Assembly (NCBI GenBank): GCA_013373425.1
Contig: JABXHW010000003.1
Location: 1-64,000 of the forward strand
Source: Flavobacteriia bacterium
Lineage (GTDB): Bacteria; Bacteroidota; Bacteroidia; Flavobacteriales; Schleiferiaceae
DNA: 64,000 nt
Direction: 5' to 3'
The notes under the pieces were generated by a model, which worked only from the letters and a program-made list of their open reading frames with translations, was not told the origin of the DNA and ran no database searches. The translations under genes were made by a program, and so were the position numbers. Positions 15,868-25,106 of the stretch are shown piece after piece. The first letter of the stretch is position 1; each line of letters opens with the position of its first letter.

Positions 15868-17357
15868 TGAAATAGGTCACTTAATTGTGGCCGCTCTTCA
15901 AATCTCGGTCTAAATCCCTTCAAGCGCTTTTCTCCTTCCGGAATCTCATCCACAGGATAAAGGGTCGCATTAGGCTTCACCAAGAAAATGATACGGTCGA
16001 TTTTGTTATCGTGAACACGTATCTCCAAATCACTACAATCCGCTCTATTAATTCCCAGAAGCTCCTCATTCTCATCATAAGCGTTGTAGACAGTTTGACC
16101 ATTCCCTGAAACGAAAATTCGCTCAAGTTCATTCTCAACGAACTTGCCATACATGTCTTTACCCTTGATTTGATCATAGAGTATTTCTTCTGTTTCAGAC
16201 ATCAAGAAGGCATTGCCAGTCATGAATAGACTATCCATATTGCCATTTCTCAACTTGAGATCCATATGGTCGGATGTCATCTGATTGGTCCCAGTCCAAA
16301 GAATAGGTGAGTTGTACAACTTGAAAGTTGAATCTACCTCAGAATAGAAGAGGGAATCACATCGGCCTTGGAAGTCGGACTTGAAGATTTTCACGTTATA
16401 GTAAACCTTCAAAAATCGTTCCGACGTATCGTTCTCTCGGTAAGTCAATAGTGTATCTCCACTCAAATGTAGCGTGTCGCCATCTACATCCAGACTGTAA
16501 ACGGGGTGTCCGGTGACGAATGCATAGCTCGTGGCTTGTCGGTAATGCGCAAAGCCTCCCTGAACAACGTAGCCGTCTGCAGTATCGCTCAAATAGACAT
16601 TGTTGAATACCTTCCCAAAATCTTCTTTTTGATCGTAGAAGATCGAATCGCCTCGAATGAGTTGAGATTCATTATAGATATACACACTATCTACGAACCA
16701 ACTCGTTTCATTCAACGCGTCGAAGAACCCCTTTCTACAATAGATGGTTCCGTTCTCTCCGTCGATTTCCGTGTAACCGTAAAACCATGTCCTTTCCAAT
16801 TCACTTTGATACATCATGGTATCAGAATGAACTGTATAATCATCTGTGATGAGAACCACACTGTCTTTGAAGAGCAGAACATCCGTGTTGCTGTTGTAGG
16901 TGCCTCTCATGCTCCAGAGGTCTTGAGATGGTCCTACAATTTTAGCTCCTTGCGTGTAATAGCCTAATCCCGAATTCCTATCGTAACGTAAGGCTGAAGT
17001 GGTAAGATTGAGCTCCGGGTCTTGCAGTCGGACATTGCCCTGCAAGTCTATCATTCGCGTTCGACCGTCGTATTTCAGTTTATCGCCATACAAGTGGAGA
17101 GTGTCCCCTTGATTGATGTGCACATTCTGATAGGCAATGATGGAGTTGGTGGATTGAAACAGGTGTGCGGAATCACAATACATCAACGCTCCTTCATGGG
17201 AGAATTGAACGTCTCCAATCAATCGCACATAGTTTCGCTCTCCACCCCGGGCTTGCTTCCAAACACCAGTGTGTAGAATGTCAATTTTTCTAGTGGAATT
17301 CTGGCCCCACAGTAGAGTGGAGGCAAGAATCAAGAAAAATGTGGTGTAAGATTTCAC
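15864..17357 (-). CDS. OstA/LptA-like periplasmic protein
   Basis: Exported 497 aa protein with a signal peptide (cleaved about residue 19, LLWGQ) and two stretches of OstA/LptA-like beta-jellyroll repeats: RLIGDVQFSHEGALMYCDSA, AYQNVHINQGDTLHLYGDKL, DLQGNVRLQDPELNLTTSAL and later NVYLSDTADGYV, GHPVYSLDVDGDTLHL. Bacteroidota encode such OstA-like proteins as probable parts of the lipopolysaccharide transport bridge between the membranes. It is longer than LptA (185 aa) and has two OstA-type regions but no barrel domain, so it is not LptD. It follows purA by six bases and overlaps the thioredoxin-like gene. Confidence 0.85.
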   Translation of the reverse strand: MKSYTTFFLILASTLLWGQNSTRKIDILHTGVWKQARGGERNYVRLIGDVQFSHEGALMYCDSAHLFQSTNSIIAYQNVHINQGDTLHLYGDKLKYDGRTRMIDLQGNVRLQDPELNLTTSALRYDRNSGLGYYTQGAKIVGPSQDLWSMRGTYNSNTDVLLFKDSVVLITDDYTVHSDTMMYQSELERTWFYGYTEIDGENGTIYCRKGFFDALNETSWFVDSVYIYNESQLIRGDSIFYDQKEDFGKVFNNVYLSDTADGYVVQGGFAHYRQATSYAFVTGHPVYSLDVDGDTLHLSGDTLLTYRENDTSERFLKVYYNVKIFKSDFQGRCDSLFYSEVDSTFKLYNSPILWTGTNQMTSDHMDLKLRNGNMDSLFMTGNAFLMSETEEILYDQIKGKDMYGKFVENELERIFVSGNGQTVYNAYDENEELLGINRADCSDLEIRVHDNKIDRIIFLVKPNATLYPVDEIPEGEKRLKGFRPRFEERPQLSDLFQ

Positions 17358-17363
17358 TAAAGT

Positions 17364-18629
17364 TTAGCGATGAATGGTTTGCGTTCTATCTGGTCCAACA
17401 GAAACAACTTTTACAGGAACTCCTGTGTGCTTCTCGATGTACTCGATGTAGGAACGCAAACTTGCAGGCATTTCGTCTACACTCTTCACCTTAGTGATAT
17501 CCTCGCTCCATCCTGGAAGCTCTTCGTAGATAGGCTCTACTAAGTGATCTTCAATCTTGTATGGGAGATGGTCAACTTCTTCACCACGGTACTTGTACTT
17601 GGTACAAACCTTAATAGTGTCGAAACCACTGAGTACATCAGCCTTCATCATAAAGAGCTGAGTCACACCATTAATATCAATAGCGTATTTCAAAGCTGGA
17701 AGATCTAGCCAACCACAGCGACGCGGGCGACCAGTGGTAGCGCCAAATTCATGACCTGCAGCACGAAGATCCTCACCTGTCTTATCATTGAGTTCGGTAG
17801 GGAACGGACCGCTACCTACACGGGTGCAATACGCCTTGAAGATTCCGAATACCTCACCAATCTGGTTAGGAGCGACACCGAGTCCGGTACAAGCGCCTGC
17901 AGCAGTAGTGTTCGAAGAGGTTACAAAAGGATACGTCCCGAAGTCAATATCTAGTAATGTTCCCTGAGCACCTTCTGCAAGAATCTTCTTGTTCTGACGA
18001 AGTGCATTGTGAACGTAAGGCTCACTATCAACAAGAGTAAGAGTTTTGAGGAAGTCAATCGCCTCGAACCACTCTTTTTCCATGCTATCAAGATCACACT
18101 CGTAGTCGTACAAAGCGATGAGCTCCTTGTGTTTCGCCACCAAGTTGTTATAGCGTTCCTTGAAGTCTGGCAATTCAATATCACCAATACGGAGGCCATT
18201 TCTGCCGGTCTTGTCCATGTAAGTTGGACCAATTCCTTTTAATGTGCTACCAATCTTCTTGTTGCCTTTTGCGGCTTCAGAAGCAGCGTCGAGCATTCTG
18301 TGGGATGGGAGGATAAGGTGAGCCTTGCGTGAAAGCATCAACTTCTCGGTGAAATTGCCTTCAAACTTCTTGAGCTCATCCATTTCACGTTTGAAAATCA
18401 CTGGGTCGATTACAACACCGTTACCTACGATGTTTAGAGCCTCGTCGTGAAAAATCCCAGATGGGATGGTGTGGAGAACGTGTTTGATACCGTCGAATTC
18501 CAAAGTGTGACCAGCATTTGGTCCGCCTTGAAAGCGAGCGATAATATCATACTGACGAGTCAGTACATCAACAATTTTTCCTTTTCCCTCGTCTCCCCAT
18601 TGGAGACCTAACAGGATGTCTACAGCCAT
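17364..18629 (-). CDS. purA: Adenylosuccinate synthase
   Basis: Makes adenylosuccinate from IMP, aspartate and GTP, the first committed step to AMP. The 421 aa protein has every hallmark: GLQWGDEGKGK at the N-terminus (catalytic Asp, GTP P-loop), GPNAGHTLEF with the catalytic His, the STLKGIGPTYMDK and RNGLRIGD segments, EGAQGTLLDIDFGTYPFVTSSNT, and TTGRPRRCGWLDL. It starts 11 bases after the fur stop and is 6 bases upstream of the OstA-like gene, so purine synthesis is cotranscribed with a metal regulator and an envelope gene, an arrangement also common in Bacteroidota. Confidence 0.98.
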   Translation of the reverse strand: MAVDILLGLQWGDEGKGKIVDVLTRQYDIIARFQGGPNAGHTLEFDGIKHVLHTIPSGIFHDEALNIVGNGVVIDPVIFKREMDELKKFEGNFTEKLMLSRKAHLILPSHRMLDAASEAAKGNKKIGSTLKGIGPTYMDKTGRNGLRIGDIELPDFKERYNNLVAKHKELIALYDYECDLDSMEKEWFEAIDFLKTLTLVDSEPYVHNALRQNKKILAEGAQGTLLDIDFGTYPFVTSSNTTAAGACTGLGVAPNQIGEVFGIFKAYCTRVGSGPFPTELNDKTGEDLRAAGHEFGATTGRPRRCGWLDLPALKYAIDINGVTQLFMMKADVLSGFDTIKVCTKYKYRGEEVDHLPYKIEDHLVEPIYEELPGWSEDITKVKSVDEMPASLRSYIEYIEKHTGVPVKVVSVGPDRTQTIHR

Positions 18630-18640
18630 ATGGCGATATC

Positions 18641-19111
18641 TTAATTGGTAGCGTTGGATTCTTTTTCTTGTGTCTCTTCAGCGTTTTTACGAGCGAAGAA
18701 GTAGAGTGAGTGTCCATCGACCTTCACACCAAACACCTCTTCAATCGTAGCTTTTATCTGCTGGATACGAGGATCACAAAATTCAATAACCTCACCGGTG
18801 TCGGTGCAAATAACGTGATCGTGTTGTCTGTTGAAATACGACTTCTCGTAGTGAGCTTGGTTCTGTCCGAATTGGTGCTTTCTAACTAGACCACATGCCA
18901 ATAGCAGTTCAATAGTGTTGTAAAGAGTAGCACGACTCACTCTGTAGTTCTTATTCTTCATGGAGATGTACAGCGATTCGATGTCGAAGTGATCATCACT
19001 CGCATAAATCTCCTTTAGAATGGCGTAACGTTCTGGCGTTTTACGCTGACCGTTCGCTTCTAAGTAGTCCGTGAATACTTGTTTTACCTGCTCGTAAGCT
19101 TGATCGTCCAT
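18641..19111 (-). CDS. Fur family transcriptional regulator
   Basis: Metal- or peroxide-responsive repressor, 156 aa. The N-terminal winged helix covers about residues 15-90 ([34 protein letters not shown]), followed by the metal-sensing dimerisation domain with HDHVIC and the [10 protein letters not shown] region. The usual second Cys after HDHxxC is replaced (CTDTG instead of CxxC), and there is no C-terminal CxxC pair, so the structural zinc site is absent or different. ATG 19111 is chosen because a TATTTTTG box lies at 19133-19140, inside a longer in-frame extension. First gene of the operon with purA. Fur, PerR and Zur cannot be told apart here. Confidence 0.9.
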   Translation of the reverse strand: MDDQAYEQVKQVFTDYLEANGQRKTPERYAILKEIYASDDHFDIESLYISMKNKNYRVSRATLYNTIELLLACGLVRKHQFGQNQAHYEKSYFNRQHDHVICTDTGEVIEFCDPRIQQIKATIEEVFGVKVDGHSLYFFARKNAEETQEKESNATN

Positions 19112-19132
19112 TTCGCAATTTGAACAAAGGGA

Positions 19133-19140
19133 CAAAAATA
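19133..19140 (-). promoter_or_regulatory. -7 box TATTTTTG for the fur-purA-ostA operon
   Basis: Exact TAnnTTTG match on the minus strand, 21 bases before the ATG at 19111. It fixes the fur start, since the longer reading frame would include it. Confidence 0.6.
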
Positions 19141-19205
19141 GCAATTCAGATTGAAGGAAATCGTTTAAACACAACCCTTTCTCACGATTTACCAACATTG
19201 AGATG

Positions 19206-19213
19206 TATATTCG
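19206..19213 (+). promoter_or_regulatory. Probable -7 box TATATTCG for the OmpA-family gene
   Basis: TAnnTTCG variant 21 bases upstream of the ATG at 19235, the same spacing seen for exact TAnnTTTG boxes elsewhere in the window. Confidence 0.45.
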
Positions 19214-19234
19214 ACCCGCCCATCACTTGAATCC

Positions 19235-21127
19235 ATGAAATCTCCTAGAATGAAACGACTCATTCCACTTCTACTCGTTGTTATTACGGCCTGTTCTGCT
19301 GAGAAATACATCACCGAAGCAAGAGATCAAGTGCGCAATAACGATTACGAAGCTGCACTTATCAACATCAATAAAGCGGTTGAAAAAGAACCAGACAATG
19401 TGGATGCTTGGTTGTTCAGAGGAGACTTGGGAATAGTCTTAAATGATGAAGCCCTCGCTATGAATTCATATCGAAAGGCGTACGAGGTTTCGCCCGATAT
19501 GCGCATTTTGGATAAGTGGGGGAGAACCGCTCTCGATTATGGCTACTACCAGAAAGCGGATAGCATCTTTGGTGAGCTCTACGATCAGAGTGTCGGAAAT
19601 GTCCGAGTTCAGCAAATGGTTCAACAGATGCAAGACCAAGCGAAATGGGCACAAAATCAAGTAGATAACCCTGTCGACTTTAATCCTTTAAACATGGGGC
19701 CGAATGTGAATCGTTTGGAAATGCAATATTTTCCAGCGGTTACCGCAGATGGTAATACACTCATGTTCACAGGTCGCAATCTCAGCGACCAAAATACGGA
19801 CGAAGACTTCTATGTTACTTCGAGGGTAGAGAGTGATTGGGACGTTGCTGAAATGCTCCCCGGACGCTTGAATACACCGCGAAATGAAGGAGCCATGTGT
19901 CTTTCTGCGGATGGGAAAGTGATTTTTTACACAGGTTGTACGGACCCTTATAATCCAAGAACGGATTCAAGAGGCAGCTGTGATATCTATGTGAGTTTCA
20001 AAAGACCGGATGGAACGTGGACGGAAGGTCGCAATCTTGGAGATAATATCAATACGGCGCAATGGGAGACTCAGCCTACGTTGTCGCCAGATGGCAAGAC
20101 TTTGTTCTTTGTTCGAGGAAGAAACACCATGGCAAAGAATACCGATATATTTTATTCGGTTTGGGACGGAAACTCATGGTCTGAGGCTCAACGTCTTCCC
20201 GGCGATTTGAACACCGACGGAAAAGAAGAAGCGCCATTCATCCACTTCGATGGAAGAACCATGTATTTCGCGAGTAATGGCCACATGGGAATGGGGCAGG
20301 CCGACTTGTTTAAAGCGGAGTTACTCGAAGATGGAACCTGGGGAAATGTCACCAACTTAGGATATCCTATTAATACCTACAGGGGCGAATTCGGGATGGT
20401 CGTAGCTCCAGATGGGCGTACCGCTTATTATGCATCGGATAGAGGGCAGGCGCTTGATAACATGCAGCTCTATTCATTCGAATTACCCGAAAATGCTCGC
20501 GCTACACCTGTGGCATGGGTTACGGGAATTGTAGTGGATGATGAAACAAATCAACCTGTAGATGCCGAGCTTCAATTCGTGGACATTGCTACCGGTAGAA
20601 GTCCATTAACTGGTCGCTCTGGAGAGAGTGGGGAGTTCACCGTAAGCCTCCCGGCTAATGCGTCATACGCCGTCAACGTTAGTGGAGAGAGCTATCTTTT
20701 CTATTCAGAAAATTTCACACTTCAGAATCAGACCGAAGCAAGTGCAGTTAACCTGGAAATCCGGTTGAAGAAACTCTCGATTGGGGATGCATTGGTTTTG
20801 GAGAATGTTTTCTTTGATACCGATTCAGACGTCATAGATCCGTCATCAGAATCTGAACTCAATCGCCTCGCGGTGTTCCTGAAGCAGAACCCTACGGTGA
20901 AACTGGGAATTGATGGCCACACAGACAATAGAGGTGATGGCAATTACAACATGGATTTGAGTAGAAGAAGAGCTCGTTCCATTGTAGAGTTTTTAGTGGG
21001 TGCGGGCATAGACCAAGACCGTTTAGAAGCGCGCGGCTTCGGCGATACCAAGCCAAAAGCCGATAACTCAACAGCAGAAGGGCGTGCGTTAAATCGCCGG
21101 ACAGAAATGACAATCTTAAATTTGTAG
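19235..21127 (+). CDS. PorE-like OmpA-family lipoprotein (TPR, PD40 propeller, CRD, OmpA)
   Basis: Outer-membrane lipoprotein of 630 aa with four modules: lipobox ending at Cys20; TPR-like helices (about 25-140); PD40/WD40-like propeller (about 165-430, repeats such as GAMCLSADGKVIFYTG, QPTLSPDGKTLFFVRG, FGMVVAPDGRTAYYASD); carboxypeptidase regulatory-like domain (about 430-520, VTGIVVDDETNQPVDAEL); and an OmpA peptidoglycan-binding domain (about 525-630, FFDTDSDVI, GHTDNRGDGNYN, LSRRRARSIVEFL). This is the architecture of Porphyromonas PorE, a type IX secretion component, but Bacteroidota have several paralogues, so the T9SS role is inferred. An internal ATG at 19250 is an alternative start; the promoter spacing favours 19235. 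Confidence 0.88.
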   Translation: MKSPRMKRLIPLLLVVITACSAEKYITEARDQVRNNDYEAALININKAVEKEPDNVDAWLFRGDLGIVLNDEALAMNSYRKAYEVSPDMRILDKWGRTALDYGYYQKADSIFGELYDQSVGNVRVQQMVQQMQDQAKWAQNQVDNPVDFNPLNMGPNVNRLEMQYFPAVTADGNTLMFTGRNLSDQNTDEDFYVTSRVESDWDVAEMLPGRLNTPRNEGAMCLSADGKVIFYTGCTDPYNPRTDSRGSCDIYVSFKRPDGTWTEGRNLGDNINTAQWETQPTLSPDGKTLFFVRGRNTMAKNTDIFYSVWDGNSWSEAQRLPGDLNTDGKEEAPFIHFDGRTMYFASNGHMGMGQADLFKAELLEDGTWGNVTNLGYPINTYRGEFGMVVAPDGRTAYYASDRGQALDNMQLYSFELPENARATPVAWVTGIVVDDETNQPVDAELQFVDIATGRSPLTGRSGESGEFTVSLPANASYAVNVSGESYLFYSENFTLQNQTEASAVNLEIRLKKLSIGDALVLENVFFDTDSDVIDPSSESELNRLAVFLKQNPTVKLGIDGHTDNRGDGNYNMDLSRRRARSIVEFLVGAGIDQDRLEARGFGDTKPKADNSTAEGRALNRRTEMTILNL

Positions 21128-21149
21128 GACAATTCATTCATTTTTTGAT

Positions 21150-21157
21150 TACTTTCG
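21150..21157 (+). promoter_or_regulatory. Probable -7 box TACTTTCG before the 21181 lipoprotein gene
   Basis: TAnnTTCG variant 23 bases upstream of the ATG at 21181. It lies inside an upstream TTG-initiated extension of the frame and argues against that extension. Confidence 0.4.
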
Positions 21158-21180
21158 TAACAGAACCAGTAAGCTTAAGA

Positions 21181-22704
21181 ATGAAACCTAGCTACCTAAC
21201 TACTAGCCTATTATCCTTGGTTCTGCTTGCGGGATGCGTTCCCGATGTAGACGTCGATAAATTCAGTGATCTCAACTATGGGGGAGAATGGGGTGTGCCA
21301 CTCGTAAATGCGAGCATCTCACTATCTGACGTACTTGCCGAGGATACTTTATTCACTATCGACCCAGATGGTGGACTCCGAATAATCTATGAATCTGACA
21401 GTCTAATCGGTTTTTCAATCGATGATTTCGCTTCGATTCCAAGTCAGGATCCTATTGAAACGACTGTTCCACTCGATATTCCTTCATTGTCCATCAGTTC
21501 TAGCCTAGGAACTATTGCAGGTGCGAAATTCAAGCAGTTGAAGATTCGGGATGGTAATTTGAGCTTCACCGTTGAGAACACCCTTAGCGACACAGTAGAA
21601 CTACAGGTAGTCATTAATAATGGCGATATCAGCGGAACAACTTTCGCTGTAAATGTGGTTGCACCAGTAGGGACTTCTACTACGAACGTGAGTGTTGCTG
21701 GCCTCGATATCGATTTGTCGAACAACGGCACCACAGAGAATTATCTCAGCTTTGACATCAACGTATTGAACAATGGCGGTTCACAGCCAGGTGAGTCAGT
21801 CAACCTAAGTATCACTTATCAAGAACTCCTTGTAGGTAGAGCAGTAGGATACTTTGGTCAGCGTTCGGTAAACATCCCAAGCGGTAGTTTCCAGTTGGGT
21901 GTTGAAGCTTTTGAGAATTTCTTGAATGGCCTTTATTTGGCCGATCCTACAGTTGAGCTCATCGTAACTACCAATGTGGGCTTGCCGCTTCAGTTGGATG
22001 TAGATATGGATGGGATCAATACAGCAAACAATGTAGAAGCGCTCGGATTGAATCCAATCATGATCAATGGTCCTCAGAATGTGGGAGATTTCGATACCAC
22101 AAGCATTGTGATCGATAAGAATTCCAGCAACATTGTTGACTTTATTGCCAACGTTCCCAACACCATTCTGTATTCCGGTCAAGGAATTATGAATCCTCAA
22201 GGTGAAACGGGTACAGATAACTTCGTGACCGCGGATGGTGAGATGCAAGTGGGATTGAGATTAGACTTGCCGCTTTCGTTGCGTACGCAAGACTTGATAT
22301 TTCAACAAGACTTAACCGACCTCAATTTCGGCGGACTTAGTGAAGATGCTGATATCGTCGAGAAACTCACGTTGGTATTCCGAATTGAGAATGAATTTCC
22401 TTTTGATGCCGATTTGAAACTCGACTTCTACGATCAGAATGATGTTTTGACCGACAGTGTGATGCTCGATTTATTCGATGCAGCAGACGTGGACATTGAC
22501 GGCAGAAGTACAGGATATAAGGTAACCCTCGAAGAAGAGGTGCTTACTGGAAATAAGATTCAAAGGTTGTTAGAGTCTTCTCGATTGAGAATGACGGTAA
22601 CACTGAACACCACAGATAACGGTAATACTACGGTTACGATTTATGAGGATTATGACATCAAGGTTCGCCTAGGTGTTAAAGCTAAACTTGATTACGACCT
22701 ATAA
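21181..22704 (+). CDS. Large beta-rich lipoprotein of unknown function
   Basis: Not recognised by name. The 507 aa product has a lipobox LAGC (Cys19) and a long beta-rich body with many alternating hydrophobic/Asp-Asn segments (DLNFGGLSEDADIVEKLTLV, LRLDLPLSLRTQDLIFQ), suggesting repeated beta-sandwich domains displayed on the outer membrane. ATG 21181 gives a proper signal; the upstream in-frame TTG would not. The stop overlaps the start of the DUF5723 barrel gene by one base (TAATG), so the two are translationally coupled and probably partner at the outer membrane. Confidence 0.72.
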   Translation: MKPSYLTTSLLSLVLLAGCVPDVDVDKFSDLNYGGEWGVPLVNASISLSDVLAEDTLFTIDPDGGLRIIYESDSLIGFSIDDFASIPSQDPIETTVPLDIPSLSISSSLGTIAGAKFKQLKIRDGNLSFTVENTLSDTVELQVVINNGDISGTTFAVNVVAPVGTSTTNVSVAGLDIDLSNNGTTENYLSFDINVLNNGGSQPGESVNLSITYQELLVGRAVGYFGQRSVNIPSGSFQLGVEAFENFLNGLYLADPTVELIVTTNVGLPLQLDVDMDGINTANNVEALGLNPIMINGPQNVGDFDTTSIVIDKNSSNIVDFIANVPNTILYSGQGIMNPQGETGTDNFVTADGEMQVGLRLDLPLSLRTQDLIFQQDLTDLNFGGLSEDADIVEKLTLVFRIENEFPFDADLKLDFYDQNDVLTDSVMLDLFDAADVDIDGRSTGYKVTLEEEVLTGNKIQRLLESSRLRMTVTLNTTDNGNTTVTIYEDYDIKVRLGVKAKLDYDL

Positions 22705-24137
22705 TGAAGAAGTTAGCTTTTACCCTCGGTTTATCTGTGATTGCTGCTAGTTCAGCCTTTGCACAGTCCAACATTACTCAATTCAATTTTGAGCGAATTG
22801 GAAACTTCCATCAATACAACCCAGCAGCGTACCAACCTTATCGCGCTGTTGTTGGTCTACCGGCACTTTCTTCATTGAATGTGACTTTCCACAACCCTTC
22901 TTTCGACTTCAATACAGTCTTAAGCCCGGAGTTTACGGCAAACCAGTCTATTGAGTACATCCTCGAAACGGTTCAACCTGGTAATAGAATCTTCATCGAA
23001 CAGAGTACAGATCTCATGTTTATTGGATTCAGAACAGGGAAAGGGTACTGGAGCCTCGGAGCTCAGTCTAGAACCTTCATGAACTTTGAGTATCCAATCG
23101 ATATCCTTCGCATGGTGTATTACGGACCTGCGAGTGAGGAGATTGACGGACAATTCAGCATGTCTGGAAATCAAACTCAAGTTACTTCGTATTTGAACTA
23201 CCACGTGGGTTACCAACATGAGCTTTTGGATGGCAAGTTGCGCATTGGTGGTCGTTTTAAATGGCTCAATGGATTGGCACATGCATCTGCACCAGCTTCT
23301 CAGATTGATGCAACACTTGATGCTACAGAATGGAGCTTTAGAACCAACGTTCGAGCAAACATTTCAGCACCTGTTGATATTGAGAACCCATCTGAGTTCG
23401 TCCTAGATCCTATGGACCTACTTTTTGGTGATAACAATGGTTACGCTTTCGACTTTGGTGCGAGTTACGAGGTGATCAAAGGACTTGAAGTAAGCGCTGC
23501 TATTACCGACTTTGGCTCTATCACTTGGAGAAACAATACTCGCTCTTATGTGAGTAACGGCGAGTATACGTGGGATGGACAAGATTACGCTTACGGAGAT
23601 GAGGCTGGTTTCAATGCCGATTCAATCATTAGTGATGTAATCGATGCACTAGAATTTGAGAAACTTCAAGGAGAAGAGTTTACCACCTCACTTCCTTCAA
23701 ACATCACGGTTAACGCTCGATACAACATCACACCAAAACATGGTTTTGCATTTACTTATCAGCTAAATCAGTGGAATACACGGGAATACAATAACTTTGG
23801 GGTGTCATACATGGGGAACTGGAGCAAATGGTTCAGCTTTTACGCGAGCTATGCATTGGTGGAAGGCGACAATACCAATGTTGGTGTTGGATTCTCCGCT
23901 AACCTTGGTCCAGTTCAGCTGTACATGATGACAGATGACATTCTACTAGTTACAGGAGAGAACATCAATATGATGAACCTGCGTTTCGGTATGAACATCG
24001 CTGTATTCCGCAAAGACCTTCGTGGTTACGAGGATATGGATGCGGAAGACTTGACGACTCCAAGCGTAGAAACCATTGAAGTCGATGAAGAAGACAATTC
24101 AGAAGAAAGCAACGACTCAGATGAGTCAGACAAATAA
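22704..24137 (+). CDS. DUF5723 family outer-membrane beta-barrel protein
   Basis: Predicted outer-membrane barrel of 477 aa. A signal peptide ends at AFAQS (about residue 21), then come ERIGNFHQYNPAAYQPYRAVVGLP and regularly spaced amphipathic strands (GYWSLGAQSRTFMNFEYP, LRIGGRFKWLNGL, KWFSFYASYALVEGDNTNVGVGFSANLGPVQLYMMTDDIL), matching DUF5723 of Bacteroidota. The C-terminus is a highly acidic Glu/Asp/Ser tail (DEEDNSEESNDSDESDK). The gene is coupled by a one-base overlap to the lipoprotein before it. DUF5723 proteins resemble PorP/SprF-type barrels in fold, but no transport role is proven. Confidence 0.82.
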   Translation: MKKLAFTLGLSVIAASSAFAQSNITQFNFERIGNFHQYNPAAYQPYRAVVGLPALSSLNVTFHNPSFDFNTVLSPEFTANQSIEYILETVQPGNRIFIEQSTDLMFIGFRTGKGYWSLGAQSRTFMNFEYPIDILRMVYYGPASEEIDGQFSMSGNQTQVTSYLNYHVGYQHELLDGKLRIGGRFKWLNGLAHASAPASQIDATLDATEWSFRTNVRANISAPVDIENPSEFVLDPMDLLFGDNNGYAFDFGASYEVIKGLEVSAAITDFGSITWRNNTRSYVSNGEYTWDGQDYAYGDEAGFNADSIISDVIDALEFEKLQGEEFTTSLPSNITVNARYNITPKHGFAFTYQLNQWNTREYNNFGVSYMGNWSKWFSFYASYALVEGDNTNVGVGFSANLGPVQLYMMTDDILLVTGENINMMNLRFGMNIAVFRKDLRGYEDMDAEDLTTPSVETIEVDEEDNSEESNDSDESDK

Positions 24138-24181
24138 TAAACTAATCTAATTACCAACCGAGAACCTCTAATTAAAGAACT

Positions 24182-25045
24182 ATGAGAAACACAAAGAGTA
24201 ATTTCAAGAGAGCAGCGGTAGCCGTTGCGCTTGTAATAGGTCTTACGGGCTGTGAAGATTTTGGCATCTGTGGACTTACGGAAGACGATTTGAGCATGGG
24301 CGATGCCTTTGTTGAAACGACTGGATACTTCATGAACGTAGTTACCCGTGCGGATCAAGCCATGAGAGATGGCGATCTTCAGCAGAATGGAACCACTACC
24401 ATCGACGGCGCTACGGTTTCATTGGCGAACGATTCATTGACTATCGATTTCGGTGCGAACAACGTTTCCACTGCTGATGGCAAGATGAGAAGGGGTAAAA
24501 TCGTGGGTGCAATCACTGGCGATTACTTCAATCTGAATGGTAACCTTACTCTTGACTTAGTTAACTACCACGTAGATGATGTGCCTATTACAGGGAACAT
24601 TTCATTGAGCAATGATGGAAATAACAATGGTACAGCGCCGTGGAAGGTGACTTTAGCGAGCACCAACTTCGCTATTGGCAATTTGTACGATTACAACTCA
24701 AACCTCACAATGGAGTGGTTGAACGGATATGCTACTACAGATAGCATCGAAGACGATCAATTCTCTATCTACGGTTCTGCAGGAGGAAATGATCTTCAAG
24801 ATTCAATTTCATTCTCTACAGCATTTACTGAGGCTATGATGTTCGACCGTTCATGTGAATACCTCGTAAAAGAGGGTGTTGTTGAAGTTTCTCTTACTGC
24901 TGGTACTGCTGAAGTAGCCACTGTAGAGGTTGACTTCCTCGACGGCGACGGAATTAACTCTGATGGATGTAACAACGTATTGATGCTGAACGCTTCATGT
25001 GAAGGCACAAACGTTAGCTTCCCACAAAACTTTGATGGGTTCTAA
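24182..25045 (+). CDS. Putative lipoprotein of unknown function
   Basis: Not recognised. The 287 aa product has a basic N-terminus, a hydrophobic helix and a lipobox LTGC (Cys24). The body is rich in Asp, Asn, Gly and Thr in a beta pattern, with two or more Cys near the C-terminus (GCNNVLMLNASCEG) that could form a disulfide. It is 44 bases downstream of the DUF5723 gene and ends just before a strong terminator, so it is the last gene of the 19235-25045 envelope cluster. Confidence 0.7.
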   Translation: MRNTKSNFKRAAVAVALVIGLTGCEDFGICGLTEDDLSMGDAFVETTGYFMNVVTRADQAMRDGDLQQNGTTTIDGATVSLANDSLTIDFGANNVSTADGKMRRGKIVGAITGDYFNLNGNLTLDLVNYHVDDVPITGNISLSNDGNNNGTAPWKVTLASTNFAIGNLYDYNSNLTMEWLNGYATTDSIEDDQFSIYGSAGGNDLQDSISFSTAFTEAMMFDRSCEYLVKEGVVEVSLTAGTAEVATVEVDFLDGDGINSDGCNNVLMLNASCEGTNVSFPQNFDGF

Positions 25046-25075
25046 AGACCTTTCAAACTATTTCACACAAACCGG

Positions 25076-25106
25076 AAGGCCTCACAGAAATGTGGGGCCT
25101 TTTATT
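25076..25106 (+). terminator. Rho-independent terminator of the envelope cluster
   Basis: AAGGCC and CACA pair with TGTG and GGCCTT around a GAAA tetraloop, followed by TTATTT. It lies 30 bases past the 25045 stop and between convergent genes, overlapping the last codon of rarA. Confidence 0.85.

Noticed and set aside
16506-16967. 153-codon plus-strand frame opposite the OstA-like gene
   Set aside because: Lies wholly inside the OstA-like coding region on the other strand, without family similarity.
21805-22248. 147-codon minus-strand frame opposite the 21181 lipoprotein gene
   Set aside because: Antisense shadow; the plus-strand protein has a signal peptide and lipobox.
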